Source of the DNA: JANOMH01 sp031422295
GTDB lineage: Bacteria; Pseudomonadota; Alphaproteobacteria; Rhodobacterales; Rhodobacteraceae
Reading direction: 5' to 3'
Length of the DNA: 27,039 bases
NCBI GenBank assembly: GCA_031422295.1
Contig: JANOQM010000044.1
Span: 1-27,039, forward strand
Of the stretch, positions 1 to 6,709 are shown in pieces. Within the stretch, counting starts at the first letter, position 1, and each line of letters opens with the position of its first letter. Both the position numbers and the translations under genes were made by a program. The notes beneath the pieces were generated by a model, which saw only the letters and a list, made by a program, of their open reading frames with translations, was not told the origin of the DNA and searched no databases.

Positions 1-106
1 GGGGGGGCCCGGGGGCGGGGGGGCGGCGGCGGGGGGGGGGGGGGGGCCCGAGGCGGCGCGGAAGCCGAGGTATGACCCGACGGGGGCGCGGGAAAGGGGG
101 TAGGGG
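1..106 (-). pseudogene. Degraded copy A of an acetylxylan esterase 3' fragment at a low-quality contig end
   Basis: The first 50 or so bases are almost pure G with a few C, which is not plausible coding sequence and looks like base-calling failure at a contig end. From about 41 the sequence becomes alignable, without gaps and at a constant offset of 1267, to 1308-1373, which is part of the esterase remnant at 1121-1390. Over 61-106 versus 1328-1373 I count 8 mismatches in 46. The homology stops near 106. This is therefore a further copy of the same gene fragment on the minus strand, too degraded to translate. The assembly may have broken here because the fragment is repeated. Confidence 0.55.
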
Positions 107-167
107 TTGGTCGCCTTTATTGACCAGTTCGGATTGCCTCAGGGGCTTCTGTTCTGACTTTGAATAG

Positions 168-187
168 CCGCTCCACAAACGGAGCGG
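168..187. repeat. 7-bp inverted repeat ahead of the GIY-YIG gene
   Basis: CCGCTCC and GGAGCGG are perfectly complementary and separated by six bases (ACAAAC). The hairpin ends about 20 bases before the ATG of the gene at 209. There is no following T-run, so it is not a convincing rho-independent terminator for plus-strand transcription. It could be an operator or an mRNA leader hairpin, or chance. Confidence 0.35.
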
Positions 188-208
188 TCGCACGCTGCGA
201 ACCACTCA

Positions 209-1003
209 ATGACTGCTTTGCATTGGCATAGCGACGTCAGTTCGCCGCAAAACGTTGACAACATTCCTGCGTTCACTCAACCTTCTATTATGAGAGAACG
301 TATCCTCAGCGAAATCAAACGCCTTTCAGCAGAAAACGGAGGCAAAGCCCCCGGCAAGGCCCACTTTCAGCAAGAGACCGGTATTGCTGAGAGCGACTGG
401 TACGGAAAGCTATGGCTTCGCTGGAATGATGTAGTTGCGGATGCAGGTCTGACTCCCAACGAGAAACAGGAACGGTTGCCGAGCGATTTGGTCTTGGATA
501 AGTATGCCGAGGTATGCCGCCACTACGGCAAGCCTCCCTCAAGTGCTGAGTTGCGATTTTACGCAAGGGAGACCCCCAACTTCATAAGTCACAACACCTT
601 CGCAAAGCACTTCGGCAGTAAGGACGGGGTGATCGCGGCCCTCAGGGATCGTGCCAATGAGAAAGGCGATGAAGATCTGATCGGCATCCTGCCCCAAGTG
701 AAAGCGTATGAGGCTTCCACCGAAGGTCGCGGGTCAACGAAAGCGTCAGAGGGCTGGGTTTACCTTCTCCAGTCCGGCAACCACTTCAAGATTGGCCGCA
801 GCGACGAACTGGAAAAGCGCGTGAAGCAAATCAGTATCGCGCTGCCTGCCAAGGTCGAACTGGTCCACGCTATCAAAACTGACGACCCTCCAGGCATCGA
901 AAGCTACTGGCACCGCCGCTTCGCAGAGCAACGCGCCAACGGTGAGTGGTTCAAGCTCTCTCAAGACGATGTGAGAGCATTCAAGCGGCGCAAGTATCAA
1001 TAG
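209..1003 (+). CDS. Homing-endonuclease-associated repeat protein with C-terminal GIY-YIG (MUG113/T5orf172-like) domain
   Basis: This 264-residue protein has two parts. Residues about 29-82 and 92-150 look like two copies of the homing-endonuclease-associated (HNH-associated) repeat: a helix, a 'GK.P' turn, and a W/FGS.. - A.L..A segment, usually a DNA-binding helical module. Residues 182-250 look like the GIY-YIG-related MUG113/T5orf172 fold, with GWVYLL at 182-187, KIGRS at 194-198, Arg204, Glu231, His235 and GEWF at 245-248. Family knowledge suggests DNA binding plus a nuclease-like domain, but activity is not shown. ATG 209 has no clear Shine-Dalgarno; Met28 (290) is an alternative and would keep both repeats. 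Its base composition is visibly less G+C-rich than the genes from rluA onward, and it sits alone between esterase fragments, which suggests horizontal acquisition. Confidence 0.75.
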   Translation: MTALHWHSDVSSPQNVDNIPAFTQPSIMRERILSEIKRLSAENGGKAPGKAHFQQETGIAESDWYGKLWLRWNDVVADAGLTPNEKQERLPSDLVLDKYAEVCRHYGKPPSSAELRFYARETPNFISHNTFAKHFGSKDGVIAALRDRANEKGDEDLIGILPQVKAYEASTEGRGSTKASEGWVYLLQSGNHFKIGRSDELEKRVKQISIALPAKVELVHAIKTDDPPGIESYWHRRFAEQRANGEWFKLSQDDVRAFKRRKYQ

Positions 1004-1103
1004 ACAGTTCTGAAAACAGACATTCGCCGTAGGGCGGGAAAACGGTCAGTTTGGGCGCATCGCGTTCAACTCTGTTAAAGTGGCCCCGGTCAAACGCGGT
1101 TAA

Positions 1104-1124
1104 GGTGGGTTTCACCCACCCTAC
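1104..1124. repeat. GGTGGGT palindrome, copy 1 (REP-like)
   Basis: GGTGGGT TTC ACCCACC is a perfect 7-bp inverted repeat with a 3-base loop, followed by CTAC. The CTA gives the stop codon of the esterase remnant on the minus strand. A close relative with the same trailing CCTAC occurs at 2205-2226. Such short palindromes behave as dispersed REP-like elements; only two are seen here. Confidence 0.55.
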
Positions 1125-1390
1125 ACCCGCCCCACCAACCACGCCGCCTGTTCCCGTTCCTGAAACCCTCCGCCGCCTTCGTGGTCGTTGAACGCATACT
1201 CGCAGATGGTTTTGTCGGTCGACCCCAAGGCATTGAATGCCCCGAACACGGTCGACGGCGGGCAGATTGTGTCCATCAGGCCGACCGAGACCAGTGCCGC
1301 CGCATGGGTGGGGGCAGAGGCGGCGTTGAAGCCGATGTATGATCCGAAGGGGGAGCGGGTGCGGCGGTAGGGGGAGCGAGTTTTGGCCAC
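1121..1390 (-). pseudogene. C-terminal remnant (copy B) of acetylxylan esterase / cephalosporin-C deacetylase
   Basis: The 89-residue minus-strand reading matches the C-terminal end of the AXE1 acetylxylan esterase family. It has GLMDTICPPSTVF with the catalytic Asp of the GLMD block, then FNDHEGGGGFQ with the catalytic His, then a WLVGR-stop ending. The intact enzyme is around 320 residues. Here the N-terminal two thirds, including the GxSxGG nucleophile serine, are absent, so it cannot be a functional esterase. The family match begins near 1373, after which the sequence looks unrelated. The same fragment recurs at 1-106 and 1986-2066. Confidence 0.75.
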
Positions 1391-1458
1391 TTGGCACGGT
1401 CACGGGGTTTTGTGATGTGGCCTCAAATAGCTGCCATGCGGGTCGAGGCTGACACTGC

Positions 1459-1845
1459 TTAGAAGGGTGCTACTTCGACATACTGCACCCACTGTTTACG
1501 CCACTCGGGGGCGGGATAGTCGTCTGGCCAGTACTCTTTCTGACGTACGATCAGCCCATCTTGCAACGTGTGAAAAGTAATCGCTCGGGCTTTCACCGAC
1601 CCATCGGTGATGACGACGTCGGACACCGCATTTTCACCGTCAGAAACGATAGACTGAACGGCAAAAGACCATTTTCCCTCGGCTGGATACCCATCGTTCA
1701 ACGCGGCAAAGTTCAGTCTCCCCCGCAAGTATTCGCGGGTCTGTGGCATATAGTACTCAAAATCCGGATGTAGCCAACTGCTGGCAAACGTGAAGTCATT
1801 GGAACTCATAGCATCCCAAAAATCCGCAACTGTCTTTTTCGACAC
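1459..1845 (-). CDS. NTF2/SnoaL-like small protein
   Basis: This is a single-domain protein of about 128 residues with the SnoaL/NTF2-like pattern: an N-terminal helix (VADFWDAMSS.DF), a HPDFEYYMP strand region, then alternating beta strands ending in a W-rich tail. Members are cone-shaped proteins used as isomerases, hydrolases or small-ligand binders; the substrate here cannot be told. I chose GTG at 1845 because GGAGAG lies about 5 bases upstream. The reading frame stays open to ATG 1896, which would add 17 residues but has no ribosome site. An out-of-frame ATG with a strong AGGAGG lies between them, so a frameshift near the start is possible. It has no operon partner and lies between two esterase fragments, with moderate base composition like the gene at 209, suggesting acquired cargo. 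Confidence 0.6.
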   Translation of the reverse strand: MSKKTVADFWDAMSSNDFTFASSWLHPDFEYYMPQTREYLRGRLNFAALNDGYPAEGKWSFAVQSIVSDGENAVSDVVITDGSVKARAITFHTLQDGLIVRQKEYWPDDYPAPEWRKQWVQYVEVAPF

Positions 1846-1985
1846 TGAATCTCTCCAACATTTTCCTCCTGACTGAAGGTATTGCGCTACTGGCATAGCG
1901 AGTCATTAAGGGCTTATAGCCTCTGACTCCGGTGGGGTGAAAGCGCATGAAACTTAAACATTATTCGTCTTGGCACGCAATTGCT

Positions 1986-2066
1986 TTACAACCGCCCCGC
2001 CAACCACGCCGCCTGTTCCCTTTCCTGAAACCCGCCGCCGCCTTCGTGGTCGTTGAAAGGCGTATG
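1986..2066 (-). pseudogene. Esterase 3' fragment, copy C
   Basis: On the minus strand this reads FNDHEGGGGFQ, then EREQAAWLAGRL and a TAA stop at 1988-1986. That is the same C-terminal end of the acetylxylan esterase family as at 1121-1390, with only a few base differences over about 75 bases. Upstream of the Asn-Asp-His motif the frame shifts by one base relative to copy B and homology fades, so only about 25 codons remain. It contains the catalytic His motif but nothing else of the enzyme. Confidence 0.7.
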
Positions 2067-2204
2067 CGCGCGTTAACTCGCCCGGGTCAAAGTATCGCTG
2101 ATATGCTTGATTAGACCTCGATGGCTGACGGGTCAGGATCGCTACCGAAGTGTTGTCGAAACCGCTTATGATCTGAAAAGCGGTGCGGGTGTGGAGCAAA
2201 GGGT

Positions 2205-2226
2205 GGTGGGTTGAAACCCACCCTAC
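2205..2226. repeat. GGTGGGTT palindrome, copy 2 (REP-like)
   Basis: GGTGGGTT GA AACCCACC followed by CTAC is an 8-bp perfect inverted repeat. It matches the element at 1104-1124 in arms and in the trailing CTAC. It lies just upstream of rluA and could fold in its leader. Confidence 0.55.
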
Positions 2227-2235
2227 TTTCTGATT

Positions 2236-2252
2236 GGTCCACCATATGGACC
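2236..2252. repeat. Inverted repeat spanning the rluA start codon
   Basis: GGTCCA and TGGACC form a 6-bp stem with a 5-base loop. The ATG at 2246 straddles the loop and the second arm, so the start codon would be partly paired if this folds in the mRNA. It may be chance. Confidence 0.3.
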
Positions 2253-2893
2253 AGATCTACACCCCACCGACCGGCCCGTTGGTCCTGCTGCATCAGGATC
2301 ATGAGGTGGTTTTGGTGGACAAACCTGCCGGCCTGTTATCTGTTCCCGGCAAAGGCGAGGACTTGACCGACTGCCTGATTGCCCGGGTACGGGCCGTTTT
2401 CCCGCAGGTTCTGCTGGTGCACCGGCTGGACCGTGATACGTCGGGCGTGATGATTTTTGCCCTGACCCCGCATGCGCAGCGGCATCTGGGGCTGCAGTTC
2501 GAGAACCGGCAGACCAAAAAGACCTATGTGGCGCGGGTCTGGGGTGAAATGACCGTGCGGGAGGGCACGGTGGATTTGCCGCTGATCGTCGACTGGCCGA
2601 ACCGTCCGCGCCAGATGGTGGACCCGGTGAATGGTCGGGCGGCCCAGACCGACTGGCGCGTGGTCCGGGCGGGGGATGGCGAGACGCGGGTGCGGCTGAT
2701 GCCCCGCACCGGCCGCACCCACCAGTTGCGCGTGCATATGCTGTCGCTGGGCCACCCGATATTGGGCGACCCGATTTATGCGACAGGTCCGGCGCAGGAT
2801 TTTCCGCGCCTGATGCTGCATTCCGAAAGCTTGCAGTTTCGGCATCCGGATGGCGGCAAGGGCGTGCGGGTTACGGCGAAATGTCCTTTCTAG
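2246..2893 (+). CDS. rluA: RluA-family pseudouridine synthase
   Basis: The 215-residue protein isomerises specific uridines to pseudouridine in RNA; Escherichia coli RluA modifies 23S rRNA position 746 and position 32 of some tRNAs. The family motif HRLDRDTSG is at residues 59-67 with catalytic Asp62. The N-terminal VVLVDKPAGLLSVPGKG block and the RTGRTHQLRVH block near 151-161 are also typical. Its length is close to E. coli RluA (219). ATG 2246 gives an N-terminus like the family's; an in-frame TTG at 2234 would add four residues. There is no strong ribosome site at either. It appears to be transcribed alone, and its downstream neighbour is convergent. Whether it modifies rRNA, tRNA or both is inferred from the family only. 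Confidence 0.92.
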   Translation: MDQIYTPPTGPLVLLHQDHEVVLVDKPAGLLSVPGKGEDLTDCLIARVRAVFPQVLLVHRLDRDTSGVMIFALTPHAQRHLGLQFENRQTKKTYVARVWGEMTVREGTVDLPLIVDWPNRPRQMVDPVNGRAAQTDWRVVRAGDGETRVRLMPRTGRTHQLRVHMLSLGHPILGDPIYATGPAQDFPRLMLHSESLQFRHPDGGKGVRVTAKCPF

Positions 2894-2925
2894 CTGGCCA
2901 CAATTGGCTTGGCCAAAAGGTCGGA

Positions 2926-2944
2926 GCCTCCGGCGGGGATATTT
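2926..2944. repeat. GC-rich motif seen after genes in Rhodobacterales
   Basis: GCCTCCGGCGGGGATATTT lies 33 bases past the rluA stop, between convergent genes. I recognise this kind of motif as recurring downstream of genes in Rhodobacteraceae genomes. The CCTCCGGCGGGG core can pair only weakly with itself and ends in an AT-rich run, as an attenuator or terminator might. It is seen once here, so the repeat status rests on memory. Confidence 0.35.
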
Positions 2945-2967
2945 GTGAACAAAAGAAATACAAGAGC

Positions 2968-3558
2968 TTACGCGGTTATGAACGAACTGACGGCGCCAAC
3001 CTCGGCCTGTGCGATTTCATGGCCGCCCGGGTGCCAATGCAGGGTTAGAATTGCCCCCTGCGCGGCGTAATAATCAGCCAGCTTTTGCGTCAGTGCTGCC
3101 GGGCAGATCGGGTCGCGCTGACCGGCGGTGATGAGGATGCGTTTGCCAGCCAAGCCCGGCTGCGGTGCGGGATCAAATGGGATCAGCGGGTGCAGCAGAA
3201 TGAGGTCGTTGAACAGCCCGGGCTGCTGAAAGCTGACCGAGGCAAGGATATTGGCGCCGTTCGAGTAGCCTAGCCCGATTGTGCGGGCGGCCCCGGTCGC
3301 GGCCTGTTCTGCCGCGATGAATTCGCCCATGGCCGTCGTGCGAGCGGCAAGGTCGGCCATGTCGTAGCGCCCCTCGCCGGTGCGCCGGAAGTATCGCAAT
3401 GCGCCGTTTTCGGACACCTCGCCCCGGGGTGACGTGATATGCGCCGTTGGCAACAGGTTATGGGCAAGGCTATGGAACTGGTGTTCGTCGCCCCCAGTGC
3501 CATGAAAGGTCACGAACAGCGGGCTGCCGGGGGTGCCTTTGGTGCGTGCGGCCTGCAT
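2968..3558 (-). CDS. Alpha/beta hydrolase, phospholipase/carboxylesterase (MhqD-like) family
   Basis: This 196-residue cytosolic hydrolase has a HGTGGDE oxyanion-hole region at 19-25, the nucleophile elbow GYSNG with Ser99, Asp149 in GQRDP and His180 in GGHEI. The catalytic triad is therefore complete. The closest family I recognise is the phospholipase/carboxylesterase group that includes Bacillus MhqD, which is induced by quinones and hydroquinones. The start is ATG 3558, one base after the TGA of the ring-cleaving dioxygenase, so the two are translationally coupled. The frame is open further to a TTG at 3579, which would overlap. Pairing with the dioxygenase supports a role in aromatic or quinone breakdown; the actual ester is unknown. 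Confidence 0.85.
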   Translation of the reverse strand: MQAARTKGTPGSPLFVTFHGTGGDEHQFHSLAHNLLPTAHITSPRGEVSENGALRYFRRTGEGRYDMADLAARTTAMGEFIAAEQAATGAARTIGLGYSNGANILASVSFQQPGLFNDLILLHPLIPFDPAPQPGLAGKRILITAGQRDPICPAALTQKLADYYAAQGAILTLHWHPGGHEIAQAEVGAVSSFITA

Positions 3559-3559
3559 T

Positions 3560-4489
3560 TCAGGCCCCGATCGGTTCAAGACGTTTTTCCAGCCGGGCCC
3601 GCAGATGTTCGTGTTGGCTGGGCAGTTTCAGCGCCTGACCCAGATGGGCTGTATCCTCGTCGCGGTTAAAACCGGGCTCGTTCGTGGCCACTTCGAACAG
3701 CACGCCGCCGGGGGTGCGGAAATAGATGGCAAAGAAATAGTCGCGGTCGATGACGGGAGTGACCTGCCAGCCGGTATCCTTCAGCGCCTCGCGCACTTCC
3801 AATTGCCGTGCCCGGTTTTCGACCGCAAAGGCGATGTGATGCACCGAGCCAGCCCCAGACTGCGCGGGGGCGGCATCGGGCAGGGATTCCAGGTCGATGA
3901 TTGTCGCATCGGTGCCGTTGGGCGTGGCGAAGCGGGTGATGTTACCGGCCCGGTCGGTTTCGCGGTAGCCCATGAATTTCAGCAATTCCGCTGTCGCCCC
4001 GCTATCGCGCAGCCGCATGTCGGCGGAGTGAAAACCGCGGATCGCCATATCGGCGCTGATGCCGTTGCCCAGCCAGGGCGTGCGGCTGTCATCGGTTTCA
4101 ACCAATGCGAAACGGTCCCCATCGGGGGCGTCGAACAGCAGGCGGGTTTCGCCAAACCGGGTATCAGATTTGACATTGGCCACATCGAAAGCGGCCAGAC
4201 GTTCGGCCCAGGCCCCGGCTGCACCTTTGGGAATGGCATAGGCGGTGGTGCCGACCTCGCCTACGCCGGGCTTGCCACGGGCCGCACGGGGGAAAGGGAA
4301 ATAGGTCATCACTGTGCCGGGGGTCCCGACCTTATCCCCATAATACAAGTGATAGACGTCGGGTGCGTCAAAGTTCACGGTCTTCTTGACCCGGCGCTGG
4401 CCAAGCACTTGGGTGAAGAAGGCATTGTTTTCCGCAGCGCCGGTGGCCAGCGAAGTGATGTGGTGCAGGCCTTTGATCTGGGTCAGCAT
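3560..4489 (-). CDS. Ring-cleaving dioxygenase, glyoxalase/VOC superfamily (MhqO/MhqA-like)
   Basis: The 309-residue protein has two VOC (glyoxalase/bleomycin-resistance fold) halves, about 5-130 and 148-285. Likely metal ligands are His9 or His10 in GLHHITS, His217 or His218 in SVHHIAF, and Glu266 in LFEVATNEPGF, the pattern of MhqO/MhqE-type hydroquinone dioxygenases. The family opens aromatic rings of hydroquinone-type compounds in the cytosol using Fe(II). ATG 4489 is preceded by AAGGA at a spacing of 8; upstream codons in the same frame lack a site. It is the first gene of a two-gene operon with the hydrolase, matching the mhq arrangement of Bacillus, but no adjacent MarR-type regulator (MhqR) is seen in the window. 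Confidence 0.88.
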   Translation of the reverse strand: MLTQIKGLHHITSLATGAAENNAFFTQVLGQRRVKKTVNFDAPDVYHLYYGDKVGTPGTVMTYFPFPRAARGKPGVGEVGTTAYAIPKGAAGAWAERLAAFDVANVKSDTRFGETRLLFDAPDGDRFALVETDDSRTPWLGNGISADMAIRGFHSADMRLRDSGATAELLKFMGYRETDRAGNITRFATPNGTDATIIDLESLPDAAPAQSGAGSVHHIAFAVENRARQLEVREALKDTGWQVTPVIDRDYFFAIYFRTPGGVLFEVATNEPGFNRDEDTAHLGQALKLPSQHEHLRARLEKRLEPIGA

Positions 4490-4528
4490 GGCGGCAGTCC
4501 TTTTTATGGTAGGTGACACAAAGATATC

Positions 4529-4542
4529 TAACACTTTTGTTA
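4529..4542. promoter_or_regulatory. Dyad upstream of the dioxygenase operon (possible operator)
   Basis: TAACA CTTT TGTTA is a perfect 5-bp inverted repeat set in an AT-rich patch, 40 bases before the ATG at 4489, where a promoter would be expected. The mhq genes of Bacillus are controlled by the MarR-type repressor MhqR, so an AT-rich dyad here is a plausible operator. I cannot assign the regulator. Confidence 0.35.
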
Positions 4543-4760
4543 AAGCAACCGGGAGCTACGCATTGATATGTTCAAAAATGCACATGACCTAAGCGAAAGT
4601 CAGCGGTGGTGGCAATCACATGTCATAACCCGGAAAGGTGTCGGGGTGTTTCCAAGACCGATCTGGTTTGAGTTTGGATCGGTCTCGCATCGCCTGCACA
4701 GAAGACCCATTTTGCGCGGCACATGCTGACCGCCAAGACGCCTCGACCACGCTGTTCACG

Positions 4761-5567
4761 AACCGCACCGTCGGCGGCAGGCAGGGGTGGGTCGAGGCGA
4801 TGGGCCTGACCCCGCCCGACTGGCTGTCCTATGCCGCTGTGCCGATCACTATCATTCTGGCGCTGCATTATGCCGCCTTTATCATCCCGCTGTTCGGCAA
4901 CGGATTACGCCGCTTCGACAATCAACCAGAGGATTCAGCCCGTATGTTTGGGCGCGTCCGGTCCTCAGGTGGTGCGGCAGGTCATCCTGCCGCTGATGCT
5001 GTCTGCGCTGATGTCCGCCATGGTGCTGATTTTCGCCAAATGGCTGGGCGAGTGTGGTGTGGCCTCTGTCACCCCCGGCATTCTGGGGCTGCAGGTCGGC
5101 TATGTGGTGGCGCGCACCCCGCTGCGTCGGCTGTCGCTGTTCGCCGTGGTCCGATCCCGGCGCTGATTGCCGAACACCTACCCTATGCGTCCCGCGCGGC
5201 GATTTCCGTCATGATGCAACTAGGCCCAGACCCGCAAGAAGCCGCCCAGATCGCCGGGGCGAGCTGGTTCCGCCGCATGGCGATGATCGTGATCCCGATC
5301 CATAAATCGTCGCTGGTGACGGGTGTGCTGCTGCCGTTCACTTCCGGGATCAAGGGCCTGAGCCTGTTTGTCATGCTGGCCATACCCGGCACCGATGTGC
5401 TGACGACGTTTTCGCTGCGGCTGATCGATTATCACTATCCCGGCTGGACCCATACCAAACTGGCGCTGATCGCGTCGGGCACCGACAGCCGCAATACCGC
5501 CCGGCTGTTCGCGCATTCCGATCCGAGGATTCGGGGGCATCCGATCAACTGTGCGCCTGAAACCTGA
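4761..5567 (+). pseudogene. Eroded iron(III)-type ABC transporter permease (FbpB-like)
   Basis: Translated pieces match a two-module Fe(III) permease. In the first frame, residues from GWVEAMGLTPPDWLSYAAVPI through RRFDNQPEDSARMFG are recognisable. After an extra base near 4953 the match continues one frame over (ASGPQVVRQVILPLM, FAKWLGECGVAS). Near 5147 it returns to the first frame (HLPYASRAAISVMMQ, EEAA-like EAAQIAGASWFRRM, GIKGLSLFVMLAIPGTD). The N-terminal membrane segments and the region between the two modules are missing, compared with about 550 residues for the family, and the C-terminus degenerates after about 5480. No binding protein or ATPase gene accompanies it. The two shifts compensate, leaving a misleading open frame from 4638 to 5567. 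Single-base sequencing errors could explain the shifts but not the missing blocks. Confidence 0.75.
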
Positions 5568-5626
5568 ATCCGCCACTTCATCCAGCGGGTAAGATTTTTC
5601 AGGGGCCGCACATCACCGCCTATTTC

Positions 5627-6709
5627 TTACAATAAATGCCCCGACTTTGCGGCCTTTGTCGCAAGATAATGGTGGTTATGTGGGTTTTCGCCAACTTTAA
5701 GCGGCACCCGTTCGGTGACCGTGATCCCGCACCCTTCCAGCCGCGCCACTTTGGCGGGGTTGTTGGTCAGCAGACGGACCCGGGAAAACCCCAATTTTTT
5801 CAGGATGTCTGCTCCGATCCGAAAGTCCCGTTCGTCATCTTCGAACCCCAGCCTGTGGTTCGCCTCGACCGTGTCAAAGCCCTGATCCTGCAGGGAATAG
5901 GCGCGCATCTTATTGGCCAGCCCAATGCCGCGCCCCTCTTGGTTCAGATACAGCAACACCCCCGCGCCTTCGGCCCCCATTTGCGCCAGCGCCCCGCGCA
6001 ACTGCGGGCCACAGTCGCATTTCAACGACCCTAGCAGATCGCCGGTGAAACAGGCGGAATGCAGGCGGGCGAGGACCGGGGTGTCGCGCGGGGGCTGACC
6101 GATCTCGACGGCGTAATGTTCTTCGGCCCCGTCATCGGGGCGGAAAATGTGCAGGCGACCGGCCTCGGATACTTCCAGCGGCAAGCGGGCGCTGATGATA
6201 TTGGTCAGCGGCGACAGCGCATTGGTCAGTGCGGCACTAGCAGGCACGCGGGTCAGGTCGTGTTCCAGCGCGAATGCGGTCGGGTGGGGCAGGGGCAGGA
6301 CAATGGCCGCAGGCAGCAGTCGCGCGGCTTTGGTCAGGGCGATACCCGCACGGTGCAGGTCGGCGGGTCCGTCGCGTTGGGTGCGCAGGGGGCCTTTCAT
6401 CGGCGCGCGCAGGTCGTCGGCGGGGTCGGCGATGGATTTGATCCAGGACAGCGTTACGTCAAACGGCAGGATGATCCGCGCCAGATCGCCGTCATAGGCG
6501 CGGGCCTTGAGCGTTTCGGCCCGCCAGCCAGTGATCGCAAGGGTGGCCTGGCCAAGGGCGCGCAATTCCGCCAGGCGGGCCCCGTCTATGGTTTCGGCAG
6601 CAAAGATCAGCCCGCCGCCATTGGGGCCTTCCAGCACCACGGGCACGCCCATCCGCAGGTCCGCACGGGCACGGGCCAGCCGTTCGGTGATGTCGGGGGC
6701 TAGTGTCAT
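5627..6709 (-). CDS. ribA: GTP cyclohydrolase II with N-terminal extension
   Basis: This 360-residue enzyme opens GTP to 2,5-diamino-6-ribosylamino-4-pyrimidinone 5'-phosphate, formate and pyrophosphate, the first step of riboflavin synthesis. The catalytic half (about 200-360) has the zinc cysteines Cys220, Cys231 and Cys233 (SACFTGD, KCDCG), GRGIGL at 259-264, LTNNPAK at 314-320 and the NHHYLATKA end. Residues 1-190 are an extra domain in the place where RibBA fusions carry dihydroxybutanone-phosphate synthase. I do not recognise the RibB acidic active-site motif in it, so it is probably a degenerate or structural domain as in other alphaproteobacterial RibA proteins. ATG 6709 is used; the leader contains a hairpin and a tiny upstream frame. 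No other rib gene is in the window. Confidence 0.93.
   Translation of the reverse strand: MTLAPDITERLARARADLRMGVPVVLEGPNGGGLIFAAETIDGARLAELRALGQATLAITGWRAETLKARAYDGDLARIILPFDVTLSWIKSIADPADDLRAPMKGPLRTQRDGPADLHRAGIALTKAARLLPAAIVLPLPHPTAFALEHDLTRVPASAALTNALSPLTNIISARLPLEVSEAGRLHIFRPDDGAEEHYAVEIGQPPRDTPVLARLHSACFTGDLLGSLKCDCGPQLRGALAQMGAEGAGVLLYLNQEGRGIGLANKMRAYSLQDQGFDTVEANHRLGFEDDERDFRIGADILKKLGFSRVRLLTNNPAKVARLEGCGITVTERVPLKVGENPHNHHYLATKAAKSGHLL

Larger units (their letters stand above)
1897..2245. other. Gene-poor spacer with esterase fragment C and a REP-like palindrome
   Basis: This stretch of about 350 bases holds no credible gene. It contains the third esterase 3' fragment (1986-2066), a 7-bp inverted repeat with a 10-base loop at 2161-2184 (ACCGCTT/AAGCGGT), and the second GGTGGGTT palindrome (2205-2226). 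The short open frames across it have no family resemblance apart from the remnant. Confidence 0.6.

Noticed and set aside
209..1003. Toxin-antitoxin or anti-phage defence gene
   Set aside because: GIY-YIG domains occur in such systems, but there is no partner gene and the neighbours give no defence context, so the label would be a guess.
3533..4516. Long plus-strand frame opposite the dioxygenase gene
   Set aside because: It is the complementary-strand shadow of a well-conserved enzyme; no family resemblance and typical of G+C-rich third-position bias.
4638..5567. A single intact 309-residue protein on the plus strand
   Set aside because: The middle third of this frame is nonsense, while a neighbouring frame carries the permease sequence; it is an eroded gene with two frame changes.
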